A stretch of DNA of 64,000 nucleotides from Magnetospirillum gryphiswaldense MSR-1 v2 (GCF_000513295.1 NC_023065.1:2836501-2900500); one strand, 5' to 3'. Positions 48,402-56,667 are shown, numbered from the stretch's first letter. Program-made: numbers and translations. The notes: generated from the letters alone by a model not told the origin.

Positions 48402-48946
48402 CCAGATTTTTCGCCGTCACCTTGTCCGCCCTGTTGTTCCTGACCGGATGCTCGACCATGAAACCAGCCGACTTCGCGCAACGACAGCCGCCTTTGGTGC
48501 TGGAACAGTATTTCGCCGGCACCACCAAGGCATGGGGCCTGTTCGAGGATCGCTTCGGCACCGTCCGCCGCCAGTTCAGCGTCGATATCACCGGCGAATG
48601 GAACGGGCAGACGCTGGTTCTGGACGAGTTCTTCCGCTACGACGACGGCGAAACCGACCGCCGGATCTGGACCATCGACAAGCGGGCCGACGGAACCTAT
48701 GCCGGACGGGCCGGGGACGTGGTCGGCACCGCCGACGGTCAAGCCGCCGGCAATGCCCTGAATTGGCGCTATGTCATGGATCTGAAGGTGGGCGACGGCA
48801 CCTGGCGGGTGGCGTTCGACGATTGGATGTTCCTGCAAGGCGACGGGGTGATGATCAACCGTGCCCGCGTCAACAAATGGGGGGTGGAACTGGGGCAGGT
48901 GACGCTGTTCTTCGTCAAACCGGGGGTAACGCCAGGCGTGCCTTGA
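48398..48946 (+). CDS. DUF3833 lipoprotein
   Basis: 182 residues with a lipobox LFLTGC. The rest (QYFAGTTKAWGLFEDRFGT and VMINRARVNKWG) is typical of DUF3833. It is thought to be lipocalin-like, but function is unknown. Overlaps the transporter stop by four bases; last gene of the plus-strand run. Its 3' end overlaps the convergent NTF2-like gene by 32 bp. Confidence 0.88.
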   Translation: MTRFFAVTLSALLFLTGCSTMKPADFAQRQPPLVLEQYFAGTTKAWGLFEDRFGTVRRQFSVDITGEWNGQTLVLDEFFRYDDGETDRRIWTIDKRADGTYAGRAGDVVGTADGQAAGNALNWRYVMDLKVGDGTWRVAFDDWMFLQGDGVMINRARVNKWGVELGQVTLFFVKPGVTPGVP

Positions 48947-49331
48947 CCAGCCGCAGCGCCGCACCCAGAACCGGCACCTGACCATAGACCTGGGCGCCGG
49001 CATCCCAATGGTCGCGATGCAGGGCAACGCGGCCATCGGCGGCGAAAGCCACCTCGCTCATCCCGGTCAGGTGGACGGCGCGGCCTCGGATCAGGGCGCT
49101 GAAATCCCAGCGCAAATAGCCGGCATGGCGGCCCAGGGCGCGGTCGGTGACGATGAAGCGAGGATTGCCGGTGGTGGCGAACATATGGGCCAACAACCGC
49201 TCCAACGCCTCCACCCCGATCAAGTCATTGAAGGGGTCGACGAAGCGGATGGTGGGAACGCACAAATCCCGCACCCGGTTGATACCGTCGGGGGTCAGTT
49301 CCTGCCAGAAATCGGCCCAGGCGTTCAGCAT
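48915..49331 (-). CDS. NTF2/SnoaL-like protein
   Basis: 138 residues. TIRFVDPFNDLIGVEALERL and RFIVTDRALGRHAGYLRWDF give the cone-like SnoaL/NTF2 pattern. Family members include isomerases and cyclases and non-enzymatic binders. The start overlaps the SDR stop by seven bases; a much longer frame upstream of it is antisense noise. Third gene of the DUF6134-SDR-NTF2 unit. Confidence 0.82.
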   Translation of the reverse strand: MLNAWADFWQELTPDGINRVRDLCVPTIRFVDPFNDLIGVEALERLLAHMFATTGNPRFIVTDRALGRHAGYLRWDFSALIRGRAVHLTGMSEVAFAADGRVALHRDHWDAGAQVYGQVPVLGAALRLVKARLALPPV

Positions 49332-50059
49332 CCGGTCACCTTGCGCATCAAGGGAAAATACACCCGATCGGGCAGAATCCTTAACAGCTTCATGGCCAAG
49401 GCGAAGCGGCGGGGAAAGGCGATCTCGAAGCCGTTGCCGTCCAAGCCCCGCAAGACGTGATCGGCGGCGGTAGCGGGCGAGATGATGTCGGGCATGGCGA
49501 AGCTGTTGCGCCGTGTCAGCGGCGTGTCGACGAAGCCGGGATTGACCAGAGTGACCCGCACACCGCTGCCGGCGAGGTCCAATCGCAGCGATTCGGCCAG
49601 GGCGATGACCGCTGCCTTGCTTGCCGAATAGCCGGCGGCGGTGGGCAGGCCGCGATATCCGGCGACCGAGGCGACCAGGACCAGATGCCCGCGCCGGCGC
49701 TCCAGCATGGCTGGCAGCAAGGCCTCGAGGCAATGCACCGTTCCCATCAGGTTCACCTCCAGCAAGTGGCGGACGGTTTCTGCGTCGAAGGCCTGGGCCG
49801 GTGTCGGGCGGTGATCGCCGGCGCACAACACCGCCATGTCCACCGCCCCCATGGCCTTTACCGTCCTGGCCACCGCGTCGCGATCGGTCACGTCCACCGG
49901 CATGGGGCGGATGCGCCCCGGATACGACGCCGCCAAAGCAGCCAAGGGTTGCGGGCGGCGCCCGCTGGCCACCACGTCATTGCCCGTGGCGGCAAGCCGC
50001 TGCGCCAGGGCAGCGCCGATGCCTGATCCGGCGCCGGTGATCCATACACGCGCGGTCAT
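49325..50059 (-). CDS. Short-chain dehydrogenase/reductase
   Basis: 244 residues. Cofactor motif TGAGSGIGAAL, NNAG-equivalent LCAGD, and catalytic Ser/Tyr/Lys in VASVAG ... YSASKAA. NAD(P)-dependent oxidoreductase of unknown substrate; SDRs are regular members of ChrR-sigma gene sets. Start set at the ATG that overlaps the DUF6134 gene stop. Confidence 0.92.
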   Translation of the reverse strand: MTARVWITGAGSGIGAALAQRLAATGNDVVASGRRPQPLAALAASYPGRIRPMPVDVTDRDAVARTVKAMGAVDMAVLCAGDHRPTPAQAFDAETVRHLLEVNLMGTVHCLEALLPAMLERRRGHLVLVASVAGYRGLPTAAGYSASKAAVIALAESLRLDLAGSGVRVTLVNPGFVDTPLTRRNSFAMPDIISPATAADHVLRGLDGNGFEIAFPRRFALAMKLLRILPDRVYFPLMRKVTGC

Positions 50060-50664
50060 GGCTTGCCCCCGATGACGGGACTGGGTTGGTAGGCGAAATT
50101 CGATCCCTTGTGGCGGAACCAAAGACCCGACCAGCGACCGCCGGCATCATAGTCGATGTCCAAATTCAGTTCCCCGGCCAGTCGCCACCGACCAAGGGCC
50201 AGCTTCTGGCGGTCGATGTCGAGCAGACGGCCGTACTGGCTATCCAAGAGCGGCCGGTCGGCGACCAGGGCGGGGTTCCAATAGCTGGTGGGCACCGTGT
50301 CCGGCGGCAGCAGGTGGCGGCCATCGGGGCCGTCCACCATCAGCCCGTCGGCGGTGGCACGGACGGTCACCGCCATGGCCTCACCGTCGTCATCGGTGCG
50401 ACTGTCGAGCGCGATCAGCCGGTCGCCGCGCCAAACCTCGTTGGCATGATGGCGATAGGAATAAAGCGGGACGAAACCGAACGAGACATCCAGGGCAATG
50501 GATACGGTCACCGTGGTGTCCTCGCCCTGGCGCTGCACCTGGACGCGATGATGACCAATGGGCGTGCCGTCCCGCAACACGGTGAAAGACACGTCCTGGC
50601 TCGCCCACGCGGGTGGGGTCAGCGCCAGGATCAGAAACAGGACAGACATCGCCAATCTGGGCAT
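50056..50664 (-). CDS. DUF6134 exported protein
   Basis: 202 residues with a signal peptide (cleavage near AWA, residue 21). Blocks TVLRDGTPIGHHRV, YSYRHHANEVWRGDRLI and PTSYWNP match the DUF6134 family. Function unknown. Preceded by an ECF-type promoter (50721-50692), and head of a three-gene unit. Confidence 0.8.
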   Translation of the reverse strand: MPRLAMSVLFLILALTPPAWASQDVSFTVLRDGTPIGHHRVQVQRQGEDTTVTVSIALDVSFGFVPLYSYRHHANEVWRGDRLIALDSRTDDDGEAMAVTVRATADGLMVDGPDGRHLLPPDTVPTSYWNPALVADRPLLDSQYGRLLDIDRQKLALGRWRLAGELNLDIDYDAGGRWSGLWFRHKGSNFAYQPSPVIGGKP

Positions 50665-50691
50665 GGGGGGTTCCTTCGCCGTTACACCCCC

Positions 50692-50721
50692 TGTTTACGT
50701 GGCACGCCCCGCTTTGGATCA
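50692..50721 (-). promoter_or_regulatory. ECF-type promoter before the DUF6134-SDR-NTF2 unit
   Basis: On the minus strand TGATCC (50721-50716), 18 bp, TAAACA (50697-50692), about 28 bp before the ATG at 50664. Same form as the sites before gpx and before the sigma-factor unit. Confidence 0.7.
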
Positions 50722-50722
50722 C

Positions 50723-51373
50723 CTAAAGGTTCAAGAATGGTGAGACCAGCCGCCCCACCAACCCGGTCAGCCGCAACGGCGCGTCGGTGACCGCCAGGCA
50801 GAGGCAATATCCGTCCCGGTCGGCGGTGGGGCGATGCACCACGCCATCGTCGGCACAGGCGATGTCGCCGGCCAGATAGTGACCGTTAAGGTCGCTGAAC
50901 CCCCCTTGCAGCACCAAGGTCAGTTCGGTGCCGTCGTGGCCGTGTTCGGGTATGCGCAAACCGGGGGCGATGCGGTACAGCCGCGCCCGCGATCGCCCGC
51001 TTTGCAACACCAGCGCCTGTTCCAGCCCCTGGCCCAGCCGCTTCCACCGGACCCGGTCCAGGTCGCCACCCAGGCTTTGGCGCAAGGGCTGCGGCAGGAT
51101 CGACCCCGGCGCGGGCGGCGGCAGGCTGACCGGAACGGCGGGTGCGGGCTCGTCAAGCCGGGCCAGCACCGCGTCAAGCAGGCCGAGGGCAGTGTCCGTG
51201 GGCGGCAAGTCGTCGAGCAAGACGCCGCCCACCGCCTCGGCCCGCGCCACCTCGTCGCGGCAGCGGGGGCACAGGGTCAGATGGCTGGCCACCAGCAATG
51301 CCATGGCCTGATCCAGCGAGCCCGCGGCATAAGCCAGCAACACGTCGTCGATGGGGTGGAAACTGGCACTCAT
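50723..51373 (-). CDS. chrR: ChrR-type cupin anti-sigma factor
   Basis: 216 residues. N-terminal zinc anti-sigma domain with H-x3-C-x2-C (His31, Cys35, Cys38) that holds the sigma factor, and a C-terminal cupin with a second metal site (His144, His146, Glu150, His180). These match the ligand set of Rhodobacter ChrR with a constant offset of three (known from that protein). Singlet oxygen is the expected signal that ends inhibition. Overlaps the sigma-factor stop by four bases, ensuring balanced synthesis. Confidence 0.92.
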   Translation of the reverse strand: MSASFHPIDDVLLAYAAGSLDQAMALLVASHLTLCPRCRDEVARAEAVGGVLLDDLPPTDTALGLLDAVLARLDEPAPAVPVSLPPPAPGSILPQPLRQSLGGDLDRVRWKRLGQGLEQALVLQSGRSRARLYRIAPGLRIPEHGHDGTELTLVLQGGFSDLNGHYLAGDIACADDGVVHRPTADRDGYCLCLAVTDAPLRLTGLVGRLVSPFLNL

Positions 51374-51945
51374 CTGACATCGTCTCCCAATGCCGCGCGC
51401 AGGCGGCTCATGGCCAAACGCAGACGCGACTTCACGGTCCCAAGCGGAATGCCCAGCCGGTCGGCGATCTCGACATGGGGGCATTCTTCATAAAAAGACA
51501 ATTCCACCACCTTTGCCTGATCCCCCGGCAGGGTATGCAAGGCCTGGCGCAGTCGCTCCCCCGATTGGCGGGTCGCCAAAGCGTCATCGGCGCCGGCGCG
51601 ATCATCCACCACCAAAAGCGGGTCGGCGGGATCGACTTCAGGCCGCCCCTCGCGCCGAAAGCGGTCGATGCGCAGGTTGCGGGCGATGGTGAAAATCCAT
51701 GTTCCCGCCGACGCCTTGGCCGGATCGAAAACCTCGGCCTTGCGCCACACCGTCAGCATGGCTTCCTGCACCAGATCGTCAGCCACGGCACCGTCGCTGC
51801 CCAGCTTGCGCATATAGGTCTTCAGCCTGGGGGCGTAATACTGGAACAGTTTGGCGAAGGCCTGACGGTCGCGGTCACGCCCGACGCAGAGCAGCCAATG
51901 GGACAGGACGTGGTTTTCGGGCGTTATCGCTTCGTCCTGCACCAT
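51370..51945 (-). CDS. rpoE: ECF sigma factor, RpoE/ECF11 group
   Basis: 191 residues with sigma-70 region 2 (DDLVQEAMLTVWRKAEVFDP) and region 4 (YEECPHVEIADRLGIPLGTV). Adjacent to ChrR, so it belongs to the group that controls photo-oxidative stress genes. AGGAGGA sits only one base before the ATG; the next codon GTG has better spacing, so translation may start one codon later. Target sites of the expected form lie in front of three units in this window. Confidence 0.92.
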   Translation of the reverse strand: MVQDEAITPENHVLSHWLLCVGRDRDRQAFAKLFQYYAPRLKTYMRKLGSDGAVADDLVQEAMLTVWRKAEVFDPAKASAGTWIFTIARNLRIDRFRREGRPEVDPADPLLVVDDRAGADDALATRQSGERLRQALHTLPGDQAKVVELSFYEECPHVEIADRLGIPLGTVKSRLRLAMSRLRAALGDDVR

Positions 51946-52032
51946 TCCTCCTGCCCACTTCCCCGCAATGCCCGCCCGATCCCAAGCAGTGGGCCAATCA
52001 TCAGCGGGATGGGGCCGGAAATCCAGCGCCGA

Positions 52033-52221
52033 TTACCCTCGGGCGTCTCGATGCCAGCGATCGGCCAGCACGCTGCCGGTGGCGGCGATTTCATAATCTT
52101 CGGCCATGCGGCGAAGCGCCGAGGCCGCCCCTTTGCGATCGTGGGCAATGGCCCGCAGGATGGCCGACAATTCACTGAGTTGGCGGGGAGAATCCGAGAA
52201 CGAATGGGTCGCGGTAGCCAT
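52033..52221 (-). CDS. Small protein upstream of the sigma factor, 62 residues
   Basis: Starts at an ATG with GGAG about eight bases upstream. The sequence is helical with RQLSELSAILRAIAHDRKGA and SALRRMAEDYEIAATG, giving a likely helical hairpin; no cysteine, no signal peptide, no family recognised. It is the first gene after an ECF-type promoter and lies 87 bp before the sigma gene, so it is probably made with the sigma factor in one autoregulated transcript. Confidence 0.65.
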   Translation of the reverse strand: MATATHSFSDSPRQLSELSAILRAIAHDRKGAASALRRMAEDYEIAATGSVLADRWHRDARG

Positions 52222-52251
52222 AAAATGTCTCCATTGCACGAGTATCTGAAT

Positions 52252-52281
52252 GCAATACGCGTCCATCCCCGCCTTGGATCA
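52252..52281 (-). promoter_or_regulatory. ECF-type promoter before the small gene-rpoE-chrR unit
   Basis: On the minus strand TGATCC (52281-52276), 18 bp, TATTGC (52257-52252), about 30 bp before the ATG at 52221. Implies autoregulation of the sigma factor. Confidence 0.68.
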
Positions 52282-52296
52282 CCACAAAAGCAGATT

Positions 52297-52884
52297 TTAA
52301 AAAAAAGACACCCCCAGCCCCCAACCCAGCCCCGCCAGGACCGCCACGGACACCAGGGCCAGGGCGTGACCCAGGGCCGCGCCAACACCGTCGTGGCGGA
52401 TCAGGGCCACCGACAAGACGATCACCGCCACGCCCGGCAACACGTTGCCGAAGGGGATGGGCAAGGCCATGATCACGCCCTGGACGATGATGGTCAACCA
52501 GGCGGCCAGGGGGACGGTCAGCACCGCCAGACGGGGCCGCGCCAGCTTTTCAAGCTTGCGCAAGAGGGGCAGAACCAGACGCAGGCCGACCCGCAACACT
52601 TTCGGCGGAATGCGACGGTGCGCCAACCCTTTGGGCAACGGGCGCAACGGGCGATCGAACACGCAATCCACGGCCAGCCAGACGATCAGTCCGCCACACA
52701 CCGCACCCAGGGGTAGGCCGGGCGACGGTGCCATGCCCAGCACCGCCAGCAACGGAAACACCGCCAGCCTGCCGGTGTGGTGCAGGCGGGCGGCGGCTTC
52801 GGCGATGGTGGGGCCGTCCTGGCCGCCCATGCGGCGCAGGGCGGCCAGAGCCAAAGCCAAAGAGGCGGGCCGGGACGAAATCAT
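52297..52884 (-). CDS. ExoD-family membrane protein
   Basis: 195 residues with about five membrane helices; PLPFGN-type motif ALPIPFGNVLPGVAVIVLSV is the ExoD hallmark. ExoD was first seen in rhizobial exopolysaccharide mutants; biochemical role unknown. Start overlaps the TerC stop (ATGA), so the two are coupled. A GTG at 52911 is a less likely start. Confidence 0.88.
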   Translation of the reverse strand: MISSRPASLALALAALRRMGGQDGPTIAEAAARLHHTGRLAVFPLLAVLGMAPSPGLPLGAVCGGLIVWLAVDCVFDRPLRPLPKGLAHRRIPPKVLRVGLRLVLPLLRKLEKLARPRLAVLTVPLAAWLTIIVQGVIMALPIPFGNVLPGVAVIVLSVALIRHDGVGAALGHALALVSVAVLAGLGWGLGVSFF

Positions 52885-53837
52885 GCCCCCGCCTTGGCCC
52901 GCGTCTTCCACAAGGACAAGGCGATGCCGGTGGCGATCAGGCTGAAGGTGACGCCCAAGGTGATGGCCGGGTCGGGCTTGCCCACCAACTGGGTCCAGAA
53001 AATCTTGCCGCCGATGAACACCAGGATCAGCGACAGGGCCAGCTTCAGATAGGCGAAGCGATGCACCATGGCGGCCAAGGCGAAGTAAAGCGCCCGCAGA
53101 CCGAGAACGGCGAAGATGTTCGAGGTGTAAACCAGATAGGGATCGGTGGTGATGGCGAAGATGGCCGGCACGCTATCGACGGCGAACACCAGATCGGCCA
53201 TTTCCACCAGAACCAGGGCCAGAAACAAGGGCGTCGCCCGCCATTCGTCCTGGTCGCGGGTAAAAAAGCGGTTGCCGGCCAAGGCGGGGCTGACATTCAG
53301 GCGGCGACGCAGCCAGCCCATCACCGGGCCGTGGGTGGGGTCGGCGTGGCCGTCGCTCTTGACCACCAGCATCTTGAGGCCGGTGAACACCAGGAACGCG
53401 CCGAACAGGTACAAAACCCAGGCGAAATTGGACACCAAGGCGGTGCCGAAGCCGATCATGATGCCGCGCAGCACGATGACGCCCAAGATACCCCAGAACA
53501 GCACGCGGTGCTGATAGGCGCGCGGAATGGCCAGACTGGCGAAGATCAGGGAAATGACGAAGACGTTGTCCAGCGACAAGGTCTTTTCCACCATGTACCC
53601 GGTCATCCAGGCCAGGCCGGACTCACGCCCCTGGGACTGCCATATCCAGGTGCCGAAAGCCAAGGCGACGGCGATATAGCCGGCGGACAGGGCCAGGCTT
53701 TCGGCGATGCCGATCTCGCGTTCCTTGCGGTGCAACACCCCCAGGTCCAAGGCCAGCAACACCACGACGATGCCAAGAAACAAAAGCCACAGCCAGGCAT
53801 CAACGCCCAGCAACGGGGTGAACAGCAGAGCGTCCAT
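52881..53837 (-). CDS. TerC-family membrane protein
   Basis: 318 residues, eight to nine membrane helices. Metal-binding acidic motifs in SLDNVFVISLIF and ADLVFAVDSVPAIFAIT define the TerC/Alx group, linked to tellurite resistance and more recently to manganese export during secretion. Short GAGGCC upstream of the ATG. First gene of the TerC-ExoD pair. Confidence 0.93.
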   Translation of the reverse strand: MDALLFTPLLGVDAWLWLLFLGIVVVLLALDLGVLHRKEREIGIAESLALSAGYIAVALAFGTWIWQSQGRESGLAWMTGYMVEKTLSLDNVFVISLIFASLAIPRAYQHRVLFWGILGVIVLRGIMIGFGTALVSNFAWVLYLFGAFLVFTGLKMLVVKSDGHADPTHGPVMGWLRRRLNVSPALAGNRFFTRDQDEWRATPLFLALVLVEMADLVFAVDSVPAIFAITTDPYLVYTSNIFAVLGLRALYFALAAMVHRFAYLKLALSLILVFIGGKIFWTQLVGKPDPAITLGVTFSLIATGIALSLWKTRAKAGA

Positions 53838-53852
53838 GGGCTTGGCCTCCGC

Positions 53853-54146
53853 TTACTGGACCGAGGCCTGCTCGACGCAGGCGATCAGACGGTCGACCAG
53901 TTCGGCCCGGCCGATCCCCAGCGGCTCCAAGTCCGCCAGCAGCTTGCGCAGGATATCCTCGTCGCCCGCTTCCTCGAAATCGATGGTGACCAGGGCGCGG
54001 GCATAGGTGTCGGCGGCCTCGGCTTCAAGCCCCAGCTTGGTCGCGGCCCACAGGCCCAGCAGCTTGACGCCCTTGGTGCGGATCTTGAAGGCGCGTTCGT
54101 GGTCAAAAGCGATCCTGTCTTCACTGATCTTGCCAATGCAGTTCAT
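53853..54146 (-). CDS. DUF1476 protein (ATP-synthase zeta-type inhibitor family)
   Basis: 97 residues. KLLGLWAATKLGLEAEAADT and DFEEAGDEDILRKLLAD match the alphaproteobacterial DUF1476 family, whose Paracoccus member (zeta subunit) blocks F1-ATPase rotation. The N-terminal inhibitory segment here (MNCIGKISEDRIAFDHERAF) differs from the usual start, so activity as an inhibitor is uncertain; this may be a paralogue. AGGAG precedes the ATG. Confidence 0.85.
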   Translation of the reverse strand: MNCIGKISEDRIAFDHERAFKIRTKGVKLLGLWAATKLGLEAEAADTYARALVTIDFEEAGDEDILRKLLADLEPLGIGRAELVDRLIACVEQASVQ

Positions 54147-54287
54147 GGTCCACTCCTGTTGCCTGGCCACAATGGCCGCTGAGCAGGAAATGGGGCGGAA
54201 ACCGACCAGGAAAAGACGGATCAATATGATCGTATTGATAATTTATTTTTATCAATACCTGTGAAGGATCGGACAGCCGGCCCCCCT

Positions 54288-54515
54288 CTACCGTCGGCGA
54301 TACAATCCCACACCGAACAGGCCCAGCCCGAGAACAAGAGCCACCCCGCTGACCATGGTCGGGATGGTGTAAGACGTGCTTTCCTGGGCCTGGACCGTTA
54401 AGCCGCCGATCTGGGCGACGTCGTGGGTCTGCTGGGTGGAAAACCTGGGAATCACCAGGAAAATTGCGCCGAGTACCGCCAGAAACAGCCCGAAAAGCGA
54501 CAGCTTGTTCATCAT
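54288..54515 (-). CDS. Small two-helix membrane protein
   Basis: 75 residues with membrane segments at about 5-24 and 50-70, separated by a polar loop (QQTHDVAQIGGLTVQAQEST). GGGAGA precedes two adjacent ATGs. Layout resembles DUF3185-type proteins but I am not sure of the family. Confidence 0.6.
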   Translation of the reverse strand: MMNKLSLFGLFLAVLGAIFLVIPRFSTQQTHDVAQIGGLTVQAQESTSYTIPTMVSGVALVLGLGLFGVGLYRRR

Positions 54516-54555
54516 CGGAGTCTCCCTCCCCCGCCGACGGATCGGGTGGGGTTTT

Positions 54556-54741
54556 TCAAGATGTGGCTGGCTGGGTTCCATCCCGATCGACTGCCGCCAG
54601 ACGGGCAGCGTCCTGGTCATAATCGACGGCGAGCCGCTCCAGTTCGGTGGCGATCCCGTGGGAGGCCGACTCGCGGGCGAATTGGCGGCATTTCTCGGCC
54701 CGCTCTCGCAGGCGGGCGGCGCTCGCTCTGATCTGACTCAT
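54556..54741 (-). CDS. Small helical protein, 61 residues
   Basis: Sequence RASAARLRERAEKCRQFARE followed by IATELERLAVDYDQDAARLA fits a widespread class of short alphaproteobacterial proteins of unknown function with paired helices rich in Arg and Glu. Start at 54741; the longer frame upstream has no support. Confidence 0.55.
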   Translation of the reverse strand: MSQIRASAARLRERAEKCRQFARESASHGIATELERLAVDYDQDAARLAAVDRDGTQPATS

Positions 54742-54832
54742 AGCCCCCCCTCGCGCCTTCCATGTCGGGCAACAGTACCGCCCCCGCCCGGTGCGGCGGC
54801 AGCATCGGAAACTACCTGTCTCGGCCACTCCG

Positions 54833-55702
54833 TTACTGGAGCAGCCGCGCCCGGATGCCCTGTAATTGCCGCCGGCGTTCGGCATCGGATTGCGGGTAGC
54901 TCATCTTCAGCCCCTTCAGGGTCTCGACGATGATCTTCGACACGATCAGCCGACTGGTCTGCTTGTCGTCGGCGGGGACCACGTACCACGGCGCCTCACG
55001 CGTGCTGGTCGCCTCCAGGCAGGCCTCGTAAGCGTTCATATAGGCGGGCCAGAACTTGCGTTCCTCGATATCGGCGACATTGAATTTCCAATGCTTGCGC
55101 GGATCATCAATGCGCTCGAGAAAGCGCTTGCGTTGTTCGTCCTGAGAAAGATGCAGGAATATCTTGATGATCTTGGTCCGGTTCAGGCCCAGATGCTTTT
55201 CCAGGTTCACGATCGAATGGTAACGGTCCCGCCAGACCGCCGCCTCGTCCTGTTTTCGACGGGGTGTGCCTTCGCCGTGCAGGATTTCCGGGTGAACCCG
55301 GGCAATCAGGACTTCCTCGTAATAGGAGCGGTTGAATATGCCGATCCGGCCCCGTTCCGGCAGGTCGCGCGTAGTCCGCCACAAAAAGTCGTGCTGTAAT
55401 TCGGCCGGACTGGGATGCTTGAAGCTGAACACTTGGCAGCCCTGCGGATTGACGCCGGACATCACATGCTTGATGGCGCCGTCCTTGCCCGCTGCATCCA
55501 TGGCCTGGAAGATCACCAGCAGGGCATGCTGATTGGCGGCGAACAGAAGCTGCTGCAACGCGCTTAGATGCGTCACGTGCTTTTCCAGGCGGGCCTGGTA
55601 ATCGTCGGTGGAACCGCAGACCGGGTCGATACGGGTCGGCCATTGGTTCAGGTCGACACGGGTGCCGCCGGCCACGCGAAAGTCCTTGGGACTGATCTTC
55701 AT
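54833..55702 (-). CDS. ppk2: Polyphosphate kinase 2 family protein
   Basis: 289 residues. Walker [16 protein letters not shown], lid module with [20 protein letters not shown], and [15 protein letters not shown] are PPK2 signatures. These enzymes move phosphate between polyphosphate and nucleotides; the one-domain form suggests nucleoside mono- or diphosphate as acceptor, class not determined. Start at the ATG after GGGGTGGCG; an ATG eight codons upstream is possible. Downstream of the intact 148-bp repeat. Confidence 0.92.
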   Translation of the reverse strand: MKISPKDFRVAGGTRVDLNQWPTRIDPVCGSTDDYQARLEKHVTHLSALQQLLFAANQHALLVIFQAMDAAGKDGAIKHVMSGVNPQGCQVFSFKHPSPAELQHDFLWRTTRDLPERGRIGIFNRSYYEEVLIARVHPEILHGEGTPRRKQDEAAVWRDRYHSIVNLEKHLGLNRTKIIKIFLHLSQDEQRKRFLERIDDPRKHWKFNVADIEERKFWPAYMNAYEACLEATSTREAPWYVVPADDKQTSRLIVSKIIVETLKGLKMSYPQSDAERRRQLQGIRARLLQ

Positions 55703-55753
55703 CGCCACCCCTGAAAAAGGGCGCACGGAGCATACCGCGCCCCGTGCGCCTGT

Positions 55754-55901
55754 ATACCATATTCCGGTGATCGGAACCGATCACCGACGCCCTCATGCGG
55801 CGGGCGCATCCCTCCGGGATGCTTGCCTCACGCGGCATAAGCCGCGCGGCGCTTTGCGCCTAACCAAGTCCCGATGAGTCGAGCTCATCGGGACTTGGTA
55901 T
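55754..55901. repeat. 148-bp palindrome-rich repeat, copy 2, intact
   Basis: Reverse complement of the copy split by the IS at 37.7-38.9 kb; 145 of 148 bases agree and the first 41 are identical. It lies between two minus-strand genes (PPK2 and the PAS protein). Its ends, ATACCA and TGGTAT, are inverted, and the interior folds into several hairpins. Confidence 0.85.
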
Positions 55902-55908
55902 TACCGGT

Positions 55909-56667
55909 TCATTTGCGGTCGTAACGACCGCGATATTCGCCGTCCTGGTGCTTGGTCAGCAATTGATCGGCCTGCTTTTTCTGCTCGGGGGTGAGGACGG
56001 CGTAAAGCGCCTCGACCTGCGGGATCAGTTGCTTCAAGCCGCTGGAATGCTGGTCGACCATGCATTGCATGAACTTCAGGTTTTCCACCACGTTCATGGT
56101 CTTGCCGCGCGCCATCATGTCGGCGCGGCTGACGCGCTCGGCCTGGGAGCCGGTGCGCAGATAGTCGAGACCGGCATCGAAGGTGGTGCCATCGTCAAGA
56201 ATCAGCGTCAGTTCGCAACTGTGCTTGCCGCCATGCTTGAAGGCGTGATGAAGCTGCATCTGCCACCTGACCTGGTCCTTGGGCGCGACGAAGCGGGCGA
56301 ATTGCGCCAACAGCAAATCCCGGCGCTCGGTCTTCAGCAAGGTGGCGGTGGTCAGGCTCAGTTCTTCGATCACCCCTGACTTGGCCAAGGTGACGTAGCC
56401 GACCGGAGCGAAATCGTAAAGGTCCAGATAACGGTCGCGGGACTGCACCAAGGCGGCCTGGGTCTGCCGCAGGGCGTCGTTCTGCATTTCCAGTTCGACC
56501 TGATGCACCTGGAGTTCATGCAGCAACTGCTCGGGCGACAAGGCGGGGGGCTTGGCCGATGCCCGGGCCAACGCCGTTTCCGCCTCGGCCCTCAGCCTCG
56601 GCATTGGGCCACCGGTTGCGGATGATTTCGGACGGGAGCTGGGGGCGGACGAAATCGATTTGTGCAT
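55909..56667 (-). CDS. PAS-domain protein with an LTXXQ-like C-terminus
   Basis: 252 residues. A helical LLHELQVHQVELEMQNDALR linker leads into a PAS domain (about 75-195; YDFAPVGYVTLAKSGVIEEL). The C-terminus (about 195-252) reads LYAVLTPEQKKQADQLL, like the LTxxQ motif of Spy/CpxP chaperones. No signal peptide, so a cytoplasmic place is expected, whereas LTxxQ proteins are usually periplasmic. No output domain. The start is uncertain; an in-frame GTG lies at 56757. Confidence 0.7.
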   Translation of the reverse strand: MHKSISSAPSSRPKSSATGGPMPRLRAEAETALARASAKPPALSPEQLLHELQVHQVELEMQNDALRQTQAALVQSRDRYLDLYDFAPVGYVTLAKSGVIEELSLTTATLLKTERRDLLLAQFARFVAPKDQVRWQMQLHHAFKHGGKHSCELTLILDDGTTFDAGLDYLRTGSQAERVSRADMMARGKTMNVVENLKFMQCMVDQHSSGLKQLIPQVEALYAVLTPEQKKQADQLLTKHQDGEYRGRYDRK

